Source: an uncultured Prevotellaceae bacterium (GTDB lineage: Bacteria; Bacteroidota; Bacteroidia; Bacteroidales; Bacteroidaceae). Taken from it: a DNA stretch of 64,000 nt. The translations under genes were made by a program, and so were the position numbers. Below the pieces are notes generated by a model, which was not told the DNA's origin, ran no database searches, and saw only the letters and a program-made list of their open reading frames with translations. Numbering within the stretch: the stretch's first letter is position 1; every line of letters begins with the position of its first letter. Below, piece by piece: positions 42,665 through 52,572 of the stretch. The stretch covers positions 1 through 64,000 of the forward strand of contig OMXS01000011.1 in the NCBI GenBank assembly GCA_900315095.1, written 5' to 3'.

Positions 42665-44221
42665 ATGAAGAAAAGACTTTTTTTAATTATTGCCGCAATG
42701 TTTACCGTCAGTTTCTCTGCCTTCGCGCAGTATGACGACGAGTACGAAATCGTGGTGACAGATGCCAACGGTCGCCAGCAAGAGATAGACATCCCGGAAG
42801 CAATGACGCTCGAGGTGGACAGTCTTCTCAATCTTTATTATTCGAAAAATTTCATCGAAGACGATGGAAGCTGCACCACAAGCAGCAGCGACCCAGAGTT
42901 CAGCGACCAGGAATACATCGACAGGCTCAACCGTCTGCCATACGTTGTTCCAATGCCTTACAACGAGATAGTAAGGAAATTTATCGACCGCTACACTAAA
43001 ACCGGCCGCCGCTCGGTGGGTTATATGATTGCAGCGATGAACTTCTACACCCCGATTTTCGAGCAAGCGCTCGAGACTTTTGGCGTGCCACTCGAGATGA
43101 AGTACCTCCCTGTAATCGAGTCAGGTCTTAATCCTTCTGCTCGTTCTAGTGCAGGAGCAGCTGGCTTGTGGCAGTTTATGCTGCAGTCGGGCAAGCGATA
43201 TGGTCTGAGAGTGAACTCTCTCGTTGACGACCGTTGCGACCCCATCAAGTCTTCTTACGCCGCTGCCGAGTTGCTTAGCGACCTCTATCGCGTCTTTGGC
43301 GACTGGCATCTAGCACTGGCTGCTTACAACTGCGGTCCAGAGAACGTGAACCGCGCCATCCACCGCGCTGGTGGCAGCAAGGACTACTGGACCATCTACC
43401 AGTACTTGCCACGCGAGACTCGCGGTTATGTACCTGCATTCATCGCAGCAAACTACGTGATGAACTACTACTGCGAGCACAACATCTGCCCTATGCGCTC
43501 TACTCTGCCTGAGAAAGCAGACACCGTTATGGTTGACCGTGACATCACCTTCAAGACCATCTCTGATGTTTGCGGCATCTCGATAGAACAACTGCGCGCG
43601 CTGAACCCTCAGTACCGTCGCGACGTGGTGAACGGAAGCAGCGAACCATCGGCAATCAGTCTGCCGCCATCTAAGGTGCTCACATTCATCGACAACCAGC
43701 AGAAGATTTACGACCAGTCGTCGAGCGTGACTTTCACCGACTATGCCGACGCCACGAACTACACCAGTTTCTCGGATTACCAGAAACCGCGCTCAAGTTA
43801 CAATTATTCTGAATCGTCATATACAGCACCGCGACGCACTTACACTCAGCCACGACAGAGTTACAGCGCACCGCGACACAGTTACTCAAGCAGAGGAAGC
43901 CGCGCCTACACTGCAGGCAAACGCAGTTACTACAGCGGTAGAGGAAGGGCTGCAAAGAGCCGTCGCCATGCAGTAACAAAACGCGGAAGGGCACAGGCTT
44001 CGACAAGTGTCAAGAGTTCAAGAAGACATCGCGGAGCAGCAGCAAGTAGCAGTAAGAAATCTACACGCCGCAAGCAGACGACGCAGAGCGTGACCATCAA
44101 GAAGGGCGAAACACTTTCTGGAATAGCACGCAAGCACGGAACATCCGTGAAGAAACTGCAGCAGCTGAACGGCATCAAGGGTTCGAACATCCGCGCCGGA
44201 AAGCAAATCAGGGTGAAATAA
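42665..44221 (+). CDS. Membrane-bound lytic murein transglycosylase with LysM domain (MltD-like)
   Basis: 518 residues with a signal peptide (MKKRLFLIIAAMFTVSFSAFAQ). The SLT (GH23) domain spans about 100-250, with the catalytic Glu in VIESGLNPSARSS and the AYNCGPENVNRAI motif. A Ser/Tyr/Arg-rich low-complexity linker (about 355-470) follows. One C-terminal LysM (VTIKKGETLSGIARKHG) binds peptidoglycan. It cleaves glycan strands with anhydro-muramyl products. It follows DUF5683 by 78 bases and has its own terminator. Confidence 0.93.
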   Translation: MKKRLFLIIAAMFTVSFSAFAQYDDEYEIVVTDANGRQQEIDIPEAMTLEVDSLLNLYYSKNFIEDDGSCTTSSSDPEFSDQEYIDRLNRLPYVVPMPYNEIVRKFIDRYTKTGRRSVGYMIAAMNFYTPIFEQALETFGVPLEMKYLPVIESGLNPSARSSAGAAGLWQFMLQSGKRYGLRVNSLVDDRCDPIKSSYAAAELLSDLYRVFGDWHLALAAYNCGPENVNRAIHRAGGSKDYWTIYQYLPRETRGYVPAFIAANYVMNYYCEHNICPMRSTLPEKADTVMVDRDITFKTISDVCGISIEQLRALNPQYRRDVVNGSSEPSAISLPPSKVLTFIDNQQKIYDQSSSVTFTDYADATNYTSFSDYQKPRSSYNYSESSYTAPRRTYTQPRQSYSAPRHSYSSRGSRAYTAGKRSYYSGRGRAAKSRRHAVTKRGRAQASTSVKSSRRHRGAAASSSKKSTRRKQTTQSVTIKKGETLSGIARKHGTSVKKLQQLNGIKGSNIRAGKQIRVK

Positions 44222-44231
44222 AATCCAAGAC

Positions 44232-44281
44232 ATTTAAGGTATGGACATGCGCTCTTGAGCATGCTCATACCTTAAATTGTT
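44232..44281 (+). terminator. Terminator after the transglycosylase gene
   Basis: ATTTAAGGTATG at 44232-44243 pairs with CATACCTTAAAT at 44266-44277 (12 bp), with an inner GCATGC-like stem, then TGTTTT. Confidence 0.75.
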
Positions 44282-44388
44282 TTATACACCACCCCACAAC
44301 TATCATTCACACCTTATTAATATATACGCGCGCGAAAAGCGGCGCGCCGATACACACTAACTAACTTGAAGAAGAAAGGGACACATCT

Positions 44389-46674
44389 ATGGAAGAGCAG
44401 ATAAACATTGACATTACACGCGAAGAGGCAGAAGAGAAACTGGTGAACGACGCTTTCCAACACTTGCTGGAAAGTTATCTGGCATCACGCCACCGCAAGA
44501 AAGTTGATATCATCACCAAGGCTTTCAACTTCGCTAAGCAGGCACACAAGGGAGTGAAAAGACTCTCGGGCGAGCCTTACATCATGCACCCCATTGCCGT
44601 AGCACAAATAGCATGCGAGGAAATGGGACTCGGCTCTACGAGTATCTGCTCTTCACTATTGCACGATGTGGTGGAAGACACCGACTACACCGTGGAGGAC
44701 ATAGAGAACATCTTCGGAAAGAAAATTGCGCAAATCGTTGACGGCCTGACAAAAATCTCTGGCGGAATCTTCGGAGAACAAGCATCAGCACAGGCAGAGA
44801 ACTTCAAAAAACTGCTGCTAACGATGAGCGATGACATACGCGTCATCTTAATAAAGATTTGCGACCGACTCCACAACATGCGTACTCTGGAAAGCCAGCC
44901 GGCAAACAAGCAGTACAAGATTGCTGGTGAGACGCTATACATCTACGCACCGCTCGCTAACCGCCTGGGACTCAACAAGATAAAGACCGAGCTTGAGAAC
45001 CTCAGTTTTAAGTTCGAGCATCCCGAAGAATACAGTTCAATCGTTAGGAAGTTGCAGTCTACCAGCAGCAAGCGCGATGACCTCTTCGAGAAATTCACAG
45101 CACCTATTCGCGAGGAACTCGATGCAATGGGCATCAAGTATGAGATAAAGGCGCGAGTGAAAAGTCCCTATTCCATCTGGAACAAGATGCAGAGCAAGCA
45201 TGTCACCTTCGATGAAATATATGACATCCTCGCTGTGCGCATCATATTCAGTCCAAACAAGCGGGAGAACGAAATCAACGAGTGTTTCAACATTTACGTT
45301 GCCATAAGCAAACTCTACAAGGCCCATCCAGGGCGTCTGCGCGACTGGCTCAGTCACCCGAAAGCCAATGGTTATCAGGCACTTCACGTCACTCTTATGT
45401 CCAAACAAGGACGATGGATAGAAGTGCAGATACGAAGCGACCGCATGAACGAGATTGCCGAGCAGGGTTTTGCAGCACATTGGAAATACAAAGACGGCGG
45501 CGGCGAGTACACCGAAGACGAGACCGACCTCAACGACTTGCTGCGCACGATAAAGGAAATCCTCGACGACCCGCAGCCAAACGCTATGGACTTCCTCGAC
45601 GCCATCAAGATGAACCTCTTCGCAACGGAGATTTTCGTCTTCACGCCAAAGGGCGAGATAAAGACCATGCCCACAGGATGCACAGCACTCGACTTCGCGT
45701 TCCAGATACACACCTTCCTCGGAAGCCACTGCATAGGGGCAAAGGTGAACCACAAACTGGTGCCGCTGAGCCATAAACTGCAAAGTGGAGACCAGGTGGA
45801 GATACTTACAAGTAACTCGCAGCATGTAAGCCCCGAGTGGGTGAACTTCGTGGAAACAGCAAAGGCAAAGAACAAGATTCTCGCCATACTGCGCCGCGAC
45901 GGACGTGAGATACAGAAGAAGGGAGAGGCTGTGCTCAAAGAGTTCCTGAAGCGTTACGACATGGAACCAACGCTATCGGTGCTCGACAAACTCTGCGAAC
46001 TGCACGAGGTGAGAAAGCACGAGACGCTGTTCCAGGACCTCGGTAGCAAGAAGATAATCCTTGGCGACCGCGACATCGACGAACTGCGGGGTAAGAACAA
46101 GAAGCAGAGCAACGGCGGTTGGCGACGCTATGTGCCGTTCCTGAACAGCAAGGACAAGACGGTGGTAAAGCCTGAAAAGGTGGAACACGCTGGCGGACTC
46201 TTCGTGGTACCGAAAGACATGAACCGCAAAAAGCCCATATTCCTCACCGACGAGAACATCGGGCAATACATTTTCAAAGATTGCTGTCATGCTATTCCTG
46301 GCGACGACATACTGGGTTTCATCACCAGCGATAACCACATAGAGATTCACAAACGCTCGTGCAACATAGCATCGAAACTGAAATCGAGCTACGGCAACCG
46401 CATCCTCGACGCCAAGTGGCGCATGGGCAAGCGCTTGTTCTTCGACGCCACCATCCAGATAAGAGGCATCGACCGCATCGGAATGCTCAGCGACATCTCG
46501 CAGGTGATTTCCGCACAGCACGGCATCAACATCCGCAAAATCGTCATCAGTTGCGAAGAGAGCATCTTCGACGGTTCACTTGAGATGCGCATTCACGACC
46601 GCGACGACGTGCAGACCATTATTAAGGCTCTGAAGAAAATCAACGGCATATCAGAAGTTAACGAGATAATATAG
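44389..46674 (+). CDS. Bifunctional (p)ppGpp synthetase/hydrolase, RelA/SpoT family
   Basis: 761 residues. The N-terminal HD hydrolase domain has intact metal residues in LLHDVVEDTDYT. The synthetase domain follows (RVKSPYSIWNKMQSK, YDILAVRIIF, ANGYQALHVTLM), then TGS (VFTPKGEIKTMPTG), a helical region and a C-terminal ACT domain (QIRGIDRIGMLSDISQVIS). Both activities look possible, so it is probably the Rel/SpoT-type enzyme controlling the stringent response. The pectinesterase gene starts 3 bases after its stop. Confidence 0.95.
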   Translation: MEEQINIDITREEAEEKLVNDAFQHLLESYLASRHRKKVDIITKAFNFAKQAHKGVKRLSGEPYIMHPIAVAQIACEEMGLGSTSICSSLLHDVVEDTDYTVEDIENIFGKKIAQIVDGLTKISGGIFGEQASAQAENFKKLLLTMSDDIRVILIKICDRLHNMRTLESQPANKQYKIAGETLYIYAPLANRLGLNKIKTELENLSFKFEHPEEYSSIVRKLQSTSSKRDDLFEKFTAPIREELDAMGIKYEIKARVKSPYSIWNKMQSKHVTFDEIYDILAVRIIFSPNKRENEINECFNIYVAISKLYKAHPGRLRDWLSHPKANGYQALHVTLMSKQGRWIEVQIRSDRMNEIAEQGFAAHWKYKDGGGEYTEDETDLNDLLRTIKEILDDPQPNAMDFLDAIKMNLFATEIFVFTPKGEIKTMPTGCTALDFAFQIHTFLGSHCIGAKVNHKLVPLSHKLQSGDQVEILTSNSQHVSPEWVNFVETAKAKNKILAILRRDGREIQKKGEAVLKEFLKRYDMEPTLSVLDKLCELHEVRKHETLFQDLGSKKIILGDRDIDELRGKNKKQSNGGWRRYVPFLNSKDKTVVKPEKVEHAGGLFVVPKDMNRKKPIFLTDENIGQYIFKDCCHAIPGDDILGFITSDNHIEIHKRSCNIASKLKSSYGNRILDAKWRMGKRLFFDATIQIRGIDRIGMLSDISQVISAQHGINIRKIVISCEESIFDGSLEMRIHDRDDVQTIIKALKKINGISEVNEII

Positions 46675-46677
46675 AAA

Positions 46678-47691
46678 ATGAAAAAACTACTAACTGCACT
46701 TTTTGCCATCGCCTTGTCTGCTACAGCAGCAATGGCTGCCAACAAATATGACAACCCCGACACCATAGTGGTGGCACGCGACGGCACGGGAGAGTTCCGC
46801 AACATCAGCGAGGCCATCGAGGTGTGCCGCGCATTCATGGACTACCACAAGGTAATATACGTGAAACGAGGCACTTACAAGGAAAAACTGGAAATTCCGA
46901 CGCACCTCACCAATATAGAGATTTGCGGCGAGGACGCCCTCACGACCATCATCACATGGGACGACCATGCTAACATCATGATGCCGTCGGCATACGACCC
47001 CATTGCAATTGAGCGACATCCAACTGCCGACAACCAACACCCAACACCCAGTAACTACCACCCCATCGGCACCTTCCGGACATTCACTTTGAGAGTGTGC
47101 GGCTCTGACATTACACTTAAGAACATAACAATAGAGAACAACTCTGCAAGACTCGGGCAGGCAGTGGCCCTGCACACCGAGGGCGACCGTCTGCGCTTCA
47201 TCGGATGCCGGTTCCTGGGACATCAAGACACCGTATATACAGGGCGCGGCGGCACACGACTGCTCTTCCGCGACTGTTACATCGAGGGCACCACCGACTT
47301 CATCTTCGGACCATCCACAGCATGGTTCGAGAATTGCACTATAAAAAGCAAGGCCAACTCTTATATCACCGCAGCCTCAACACCTGCCGATGTAGAGTAC
47401 GGCTACGTCTTCAACCGCTGCTGCCTTATTGCCGACGAGGGGGTAAGTAAGGTTTATCTTGGACGTCCGTGGCGCCCGTATGCTTACACTCTGTTCATGA
47501 ACTGCACCCTTGGCAGCCACATCGTGCCGGCAGGATGGGAAAACTGGCGCAACCCCGACAACGAGAAGACAGCCCGCTATGCCGAATATAACAACAGCGG
47601 CGAGGGCGCAAACACAAAGCAACGCGTGGCATGGAGCCGCCAACTTACGAAGAAAGAGGTAGAGAAAATCCCGCAGTTCTTCGGTCTTTAG
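46678..47691 (+). CDS. Exported pectinesterase (carbohydrate esterase family 8)
   Basis: 337 residues with a signal peptide (MKKLLTALFAIALSATAAMA). The beta-helix core carries the family residues: GQAVALHTEGDR, the acid Asp in GHQDTVYTG, the nucleophile Asp in GTTDFIFGPS, and the substrate Arg in YLGRPWRPYA. It removes methyl groups from homogalacturonan in the periplasm or outside. The first codon is only 3 bases from the relA/spoT stop, so it is probably read from the same message. Near residue 115-130 there is a Pro/Asn/His-rich insertion (PTADNQHPTPSNYHP) whose DNA looks like one of the intergenic word arrays. Confidence 0.93.
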   Translation: MKKLLTALFAIALSATAAMAANKYDNPDTIVVARDGTGEFRNISEAIEVCRAFMDYHKVIYVKRGTYKEKLEIPTHLTNIEICGEDALTTIITWDDHANIMMPSAYDPIAIERHPTADNQHPTPSNYHPIGTFRTFTLRVCGSDITLKNITIENNSARLGQAVALHTEGDRLRFIGCRFLGHQDTVYTGRGGTRLLFRDCYIEGTTDFIFGPSTAWFENCTIKSKANSYITAASTPADVEYGYVFNRCCLIADEGVSKVYLGRPWRPYAYTLFMNCTLGSHIVPAGWENWRNPDNEKTARYAEYNNSGEGANTKQRVAWSRQLTKKEVEKIPQFFGL

Positions 47692-47761
47692 AATAAGGTT
47701 TCAAGACAAAACCACACGTTTCTTTCTATCACCAACGACAACTGACGTTGCCGTTTATATC

Positions 47762-47812
47762 TAATGGCATTGCAAAAGATGCCTAACGGCATTGCGAAAG
47801 GTGCCTAATGGC
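47762..47812. repeat. 22-base periodic repeat (GGCATTGCRAAAGRTGCCTAA)
   Basis: Two and a half copies of TGGCATTGCAAAAGATGCCTA-like units. A diverged, longer array of the same family in the other orientation lies at 62205-62310. Confidence 0.65.
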
Positions 47813-47853
47813 GAGACTATGTTATTAACTTTGTTACCTCACTTGTATATATT

Positions 47854-48003
47854 TTGAAGCCGGCAAGTTATCATAGAGAAAAAGAAGTAGCCATTTGGCG
47901 TTTTTCCAATATTTATGTACCCATTGATGATGTGGTAGAAGATGAAGATGGCATTAACCCAACGGAATGGCATGAAGACGTGACAAATGCTATAGAGGAC
48001 TAA
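47854..48003 (+). pseudogene. Possible gene fragment (about 49 residues)
   Basis: The frame is open from just after a stop at 47806 to TAA at 48001-48003 and has no ATG, only a TTG at 47854. The product (VAIWRFSNIYVPIDDVVEDE ... WHEDVTNAIED) reads like real protein and not like random sequence. It may be the 3' end of a lost gene. A TAACTTTG box lies about 20 bases upstream. I do not recognise it. The rest of 47692-48087 holds the 22-base repeat and a terminator. Confidence 0.3.
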
Positions 48004-48028
48004 AACTCCATAGCATATTGATAATAAA

Positions 48029-48062
48029 ATTAGGGAAGGCACATGATTGTTCCTTCCCTAAT
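48029..48062 (-). terminator. Perfect 11-bp hairpin, terminator of the MerR-family gene
   Basis: ATTAGGGAAGG and CCTTCCCTAAT pair perfectly; on the minus strand TTTTATT follows. It may work in both directions. Confidence 0.75.
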
Positions 48063-48087
48063 TCATTTATTTAGCAGTCTCGATTGT

Positions 48088-48435
48088 TCAAGTTAGATAA
48101 TCGAGTTGTTTCTTAAGGTCTTTCAGGTCATCGCGCACACGGATGAGGCGCTCCATCACCTGTGTATTGCTGTCTACGTTCTTCTTACTATGATGCAGCA
48201 TCTTGCGGGCGGCAGCAATTTTAAAGCCACGAACCTTCACAAGGTTATATACATTGCGTATCTCGTTGATGTCGTTCTCGGTATATTGGCGCACGCGGTT
48301 ACCTGTTGTCTTCGGCTTTATCTGCGGAAACTCCGTCTCCCAATAGCGAAGAAGACTCTCGGTGACGTCGAACATCTGCGCCACCTCCTTTATGGAGTAA
48401 TACAATTTCTTTGGTTTCTCGGTCCTTAATGCCAT
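48088..48435 (-). CDS. MerR-family transcriptional regulator
   Basis: 115 residues. The winged helix-turn-helix is at the N-terminus (YYSIKEVAQMFDVTESLLRYWETEFPQI), with NRVRQYTENDINEIRNVYNLV as the wing, then a dimerisation coil (ERLIRVRDDLKDLKKQLDYL). There is no Cys-rich effector domain, so it is unlikely to sense metals. It is divergent from alaS, with promoter boxes about 45 bases apart. Target genes are unknown. Confidence 0.9.
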   Translation of the reverse strand: MALRTEKPKKLYYSIKEVAQMFDVTESLLRYWETEFPQIKPKTTGNRVRQYTENDINEIRNVYNLVKVRGFKIAAARKMLHHSKKNVDSNTQVMERLIRVRDDLKDLKKQLDYLT

Positions 48436-48467
48436 ATTGTAACTTGCTGTAGGTTTGATTATTTCTG

Positions 48468-48527
48468 CAAAAATACAAAATAATTCGGAATAAGAAATGA
48501 TTACCGCGATTTTTTTATTAATTTTGC
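48468..48527. promoter_or_regulatory. Divergent promoters of the merR-type gene and alaS
   Basis: TATTTTTGC on the minus strand at 48468-48476 and TAATTTTGC on the plus strand at 48519-48527. Confidence 0.6.
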
Positions 48528-48561
48528 ACGCAAATTTGAAATTATAAAAGAAAAAACAAAG

Positions 48562-51195
48562 ATGATGACAGCAAACGAAATCCGCGACTCATTCAAGAAA
48601 TTCTTCGAGTCTAAAGGTCATGCAGTCGTTGCGTCGGCTCCAATGGTTATTAAGGACGACCCAACGCTGATGTTCACTAACGCAGGTATGAACCAATGGA
48701 AGGATATTATCCTTGGCACACGTGAACCAGAGCCACGTCGCCGAGCGAACTCTCAGAAGTGCCTGCGCGTGAGCGGAAAGCATAACGACCTGGAGGAAGT
48801 TGGTCACGACACATATCACCACACCATGTTCGAGATGCTTGGCAACTGGTCGTTTGGAGACTATTTCAAGGAGGGCGCCATCGATATGGCATGGGAATAC
48901 CTCGTTGACGTGCTGCATCTCGACCCTAAAGACCTTTACGTCACGGTGTTCGAAGGTTCACCCGAGGAGAATATCCCGCGTGACGACGAGGCTGCATCGT
49001 ACTGGGCTAAGCACGTGCCTGCCGACCATATCATCAACGGCAACAAGCACGATAACTTCTGGGAGATGGGCGACACAGGCCCTTGCGGTCCTTGTTCGGA
49101 AATCCATCTCGACTCACGCACCGCAGAGGAGAAGGCAAAAGTGCCTGGCCGCGAGCTGGTGAACAAAGACGACCCACAGGTAATCGAGATATGGAACCTC
49201 GTGTTCATGCAGTTCAACCGCAAGGCTGACGGTTCGCTGGAGAAGCTCTCGATGAATGTTATCGACACTGGTATGGGCTTCGAGCGTCTGGTACGTGCTT
49301 TGCAAGGCAAGCACTCTAACTACGACACCGATGTCTTCCAACCGATGATAAAAGAGATTGAGAGACTTACGGAGTTGAAATATGGAAGTGCTGACGGGGA
49401 ACAAGTGGATGTCGCCATGCGTGTTATCGCCGACCACATCCGTGCTGTCAGCTTCTCAATTGCCGACGGACAGCTGCCTGGAAACGCAAAGGCAGGCTAT
49501 GTAATCCGCCGTATCCTGCGCCGTGCTGTGCGCTATGCATATACATTCCTTGGACAGAAGGAGGCGTTCCTCTTCAAACTTGTTCCAATGCTCGTGCATG
49601 AAATGGGCGACGCTTATCCCGAACTTAAGGCACAGCGCGAGCTTATCACTCGCGTGATAAAGGAGGAAGAAGACTCGTTCCTGCGCACACTCGACCGCGG
49701 TATTCGCATGCTCGACGGCAGCATGGCTGAGTTGAAGGCAGAAGGAAAGGCACAACTCAATGGAGCAGATGCTTTCAAACTGTTCGACACTTATGGTTTC
49801 CCGCTCGACCTTACAGAACTTATCTGCCGCGAGAACGGCTATACCGTTGACGAGGAAGGCTTCAACATCGAGATGCAGAAGCAAAAAGAGCGCGCCCGCA
49901 ACGCTGCTGCGGTGGAGAATGGCGACTGGATTATTGTTAACGAGTCGTCTGCTGAGCAGCAGTTTGTAGGCTATGACTACACAGAATATGAGTGCCACAT
50001 CACCCGCTATCGCCAAGTGACACAGAAGAAGAGCACTTTCTATGAGCTAGTTCTTGACTACACACCGTTCTATGGGGAAATGGGTGGTCAGGTAGGCGAC
50101 CAGGGTGTGCTCGTAAGCGAGGATGAGACAGTAGACATCATCGATACAAAACGTGAGAACGGACAGAGCATTCACATTGTGAAGAAGTTGCCTAAAAACA
50201 TCGAGGCAGACTTCATGGCTTGCGTTGACACCGACAAGCGCGACGCATGTGCCGCTAACCATACCGCCACTCACCTGCTCGACTATGCGCTGAAGCAAGT
50301 GCTGGGCGACCATGTGGAGCAGAAGGGTTCTTTCGTAAGCCCCGACACGCTGCGCTTCGACTTCTCTCATTTCCAGAAAGTTACCGATGAGGAACTGCGC
50401 CAGGTGGAACGTTTGGTGAACTCTATGGTCCGTGAGGACATCTGTCTTGAGGAGTTCCGTGATACTCCAATTGAGGAGGCACGCAAACTGGGAGCAATAG
50501 CACTCTTCGGTGAGAAGTACGGCGACAAGGTCCGTGTTGTAAAGTTCGGCCCAAGTGTGGAGTTCTGCGGTGGTATTCATGCCCACAGCACCGGTCACAT
50601 CGGTATGTTCAAGATTGTAAGTGAGGCAAGTGTTGCTGCCGGTATTCGCCGTATTGAGGCAAAGACAGGCAAAGAGACTGAAGACCTCATGTATAACATG
50701 GAGGACGGCATTCGCGTTCTGAGGGCATTGTTCAACAATGCTAAGGACCTTGAAGGTACAATCCAGAGATATATCAACGAGCACGACGAACTGAAGAAGC
50801 AAGTTGAGAAATACGCTGTAGAGGCAGAGGAGCGCATGAAAGAGAAGATTCTCAGCAAGGTGCGCATCGTTAACGGCGTGAAGGTTTTCGCTGCTGTGCT
50901 GCCCATCAAGCCAGAAATGGCGAAAAACCTTGTGTTCAAGGTGCGTGCAGCAGAGCCAGAAAGTTCTATCTGCGTTGTAGGAAGTGTTTCTGAAAACCGC
51001 CCGATGCTGAATGTAATCATCAGCGAAGACCTTGTGAAGAACCACAACATGAACGCAGGACAACTAGTGCGCGAGGCTGCAAAACTGATTCAAGGCGGCG
51101 GTGGCGGTCAGCCCCACTTCGCTTCTGCAGGTGGCAAGAACCCCGACGGCATCAGCGCCGCTGTGGATAAGGTGATTGAACTGGCTAATCTCTAA
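48562..51195 (+). CDS. alaS: Alanyl-tRNA synthetase
   Basis: 877 residues, class II synthetase. Catalytic core: [29 protein letters not shown], motif 2 region with [13 protein letters not shown], and [13 protein letters not shown]. The editing domain has the zinc residues in [12 protein letters not shown] (HxxxH) and [10 protein letters not shown] (CxxxH). The C-terminal DHHA1/C-Ala domain ends in [20 protein letters not shown]. Two adjacent ATG codons (48562 and 48565) are equally possible starts. A strong terminator follows. Confidence 0.97.
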   Translation: MMTANEIRDSFKKFFESKGHAVVASAPMVIKDDPTLMFTNAGMNQWKDIILGTREPEPRRRANSQKCLRVSGKHNDLEEVGHDTYHHTMFEMLGNWSFGDYFKEGAIDMAWEYLVDVLHLDPKDLYVTVFEGSPEENIPRDDEAASYWAKHVPADHIINGNKHDNFWEMGDTGPCGPCSEIHLDSRTAEEKAKVPGRELVNKDDPQVIEIWNLVFMQFNRKADGSLEKLSMNVIDTGMGFERLVRALQGKHSNYDTDVFQPMIKEIERLTELKYGSADGEQVDVAMRVIADHIRAVSFSIADGQLPGNAKAGYVIRRILRRAVRYAYTFLGQKEAFLFKLVPMLVHEMGDAYPELKAQRELITRVIKEEEDSFLRTLDRGIRMLDGSMAELKAEGKAQLNGADAFKLFDTYGFPLDLTELICRENGYTVDEEGFNIEMQKQKERARNAAAVENGDWIIVNESSAEQQFVGYDYTEYECHITRYRQVTQKKSTFYELVLDYTPFYGEMGGQVGDQGVLVSEDETVDIIDTKRENGQSIHIVKKLPKNIEADFMACVDTDKRDACAANHTATHLLDYALKQVLGDHVEQKGSFVSPDTLRFDFSHFQKVTDEELRQVERLVNSMVREDICLEEFRDTPIEEARKLGAIALFGEKYGDKVRVVKFGPSVEFCGGIHAHSTGHIGMFKIVSEASVAAGIRRIEAKTGKETEDLMYNMEDGIRVLRALFNNAKDLEGTIQRYINEHDELKKQVEKYAVEAEERMKEKILSKVRIVNGVKVFAAVLPIKPEMAKNLVFKVRAAEPESSICVVGSVSENRPMLNVIISEDLVKNHNMNAGQLVREAAKLIQGGGGGQPHFASAGGKNPDGISAAVDKVIELANL

Positions 51196-51217
51196 GGATT
51201 ATCTTCATAGAAACAAC

Positions 51218-51253
51218 CATCCCCCGTGCTGCGACAATGCAGCACGGGGGATG
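51218..51253. terminator. Strong hairpin between convergent alaS and recA
   Basis: A perfect 15-bp stem (51218-51232 with 51239-51253) around a six-base loop, followed by ATTCTTT. It probably stops transcription from both sides. Confidence 0.85.
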
Positions 51254-51286
51254 ATTCTTTATATCTCCTTTAAGAGAGAAACGGGA

Positions 51287-52312
51287 TTACTTTCCAGTCA
51301 ACTCTGCCATAATTTTTGCCTCTAGCTGCTCGCAAAGTTCGGGGTTGTCTTTCAGCAGTTTCTTCACGGCATCGCGACCCTGAGCCAGTTTCGTTCCGTC
51401 GTAAGAGAACCAGCTGCCGCTCTTCTGAATGATGCCATATTCAACGCCGAGGTCAACAATCTCGCCAATCTTAGAGATGCCCTCGCCAAAGGTAATCTCA
51501 AACTCTGCCTTGCGGAAAGGAGGTGCCACCTTGTTCTTTACAATCTTTACGCGCACCTGGTTGCCAATAACTTCGTCACCGTCCTTAATGCTCGTTACAC
51601 GGCGGATGTCAAGACGCACCGAAGCATAGAATTTCAAAGCATTTCCACCCGTTGTTGTCTCAGGATTGCCAAACATTACACCTATCTTCTCACGCAACTG
51701 GTTGATGAAAATACATGTGGTATTAGTCTTCGAGATGGTGCTTGTCAGTTTGCGCAGAGCCTGACTCATAAGCCTTGCCTGCAGTCCAACCACGTTATCG
51801 CCCATATCTCCCTCGATTTCTTTCTTCGGAGTGAGCGCAGCCACAGAGTCAATCACTACGATGTCAACAGCAGCAGATGAGATAAGCTGGTCGGCAATCT
51901 GAAGAGCCTGCTCGCCGTTATCAGGCTGTGAAATCCACAGGTTATCTACATCAACGCCCAGTTTCTGCGCATAGAAACGGTCAAAGGCATGTTCTGCATC
52001 GATAAATGCAGCTATACCACCCTGCTTCTGTGCCTCTGCTATTGCATGAATAGCGAGCGTTGTCTTACCAGATGACTCTGGACCATATATCTCGATGATG
52101 CGTCCACGAGGATAACCGCCCACGCCGAGTGCAGCGTTCAGACTGATACTTCCTGTAGGAATAACCTCCACATTCTCTATATGCTCGTCTCCGAGTTTCA
52201 TTATCGAGCCTTTGCCGAAGTCCTTCTCTATCTTCGACATCGCTGCCTGCAGCGCCTTCAGTTTCTCGCTCTGAGGGTTTTGTGCCCCCTCTTCTATTTC
52301 TTTCTTTGCCAT
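51287..52312 (-). CDS. recA: Recombinase RecA
   Basis: 341 residues of standard RecA. Walker [15 protein letters not shown], Walker [11 protein letters not shown], the L1/L2 region with [21 protein letters not shown] and [23 protein letters not shown] are all present. It catalyses strand exchange and LexA-type cleavage in DNA repair. Promoter box at 52338-52346; no obvious SOS palindrome was noticed upstream. Confidence 0.97.
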   Translation of the reverse strand: MAKKEIEEGAQNPQSEKLKALQAAMSKIEKDFGKGSIMKLGDEHIENVEVIPTGSISLNAALGVGGYPRGRIIEIYGPESSGKTTLAIHAIAEAQKQGGIAAFIDAEHAFDRFYAQKLGVDVDNLWISQPDNGEQALQIADQLISSAAVDIVVIDSVAALTPKKEIEGDMGDNVVGLQARLMSQALRKLTSTISKTNTTCIFINQLREKIGVMFGNPETTTGGNALKFYASVRLDIRRVTSIKDGDEVIGNQVRVKIVKNKVAPPFRKAEFEITFGEGISKIGEIVDLGVEYGIIQKSGSWFSYDGTKLAQGRDAVKKLLKDNPELCEQLEAKIMAELTGK

Positions 52313-52337
52313 AGTATTGTTGTTTGAATTATTTCAT

Positions 52338-52346
52338 GCAAAAATA
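52338..52346 (-). promoter_or_regulatory. -7 promoter box for recA
   Basis: TATTTTTGC on the minus strand, about 26 bases before the ATG. Between here and 52572 there is no gene; a GATAATTATC palindrome and a TGGCAA/TTGCCA hairpin lie near 52540-52580. Confidence 0.55.
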
Positions 52347-52572
52347 CAACAAATTCAACGATATGCAAAATAATAATCCAATATTTTTTTTCGAGGGCAA
52401 GAAAACGTATTATAGAAATTCGTACCGTACTTGTTCGTAATCCTTTATTTCCTGCTCAAACATAAATATTCGCTGCTAATTGTTTGGAAAAAATACATAA
52501 TTATCTTGAACTTTACGTGATTTCTACTTTTTTTTCACGATAATTATCACTTATGGCTTATGGCAATTCTTG

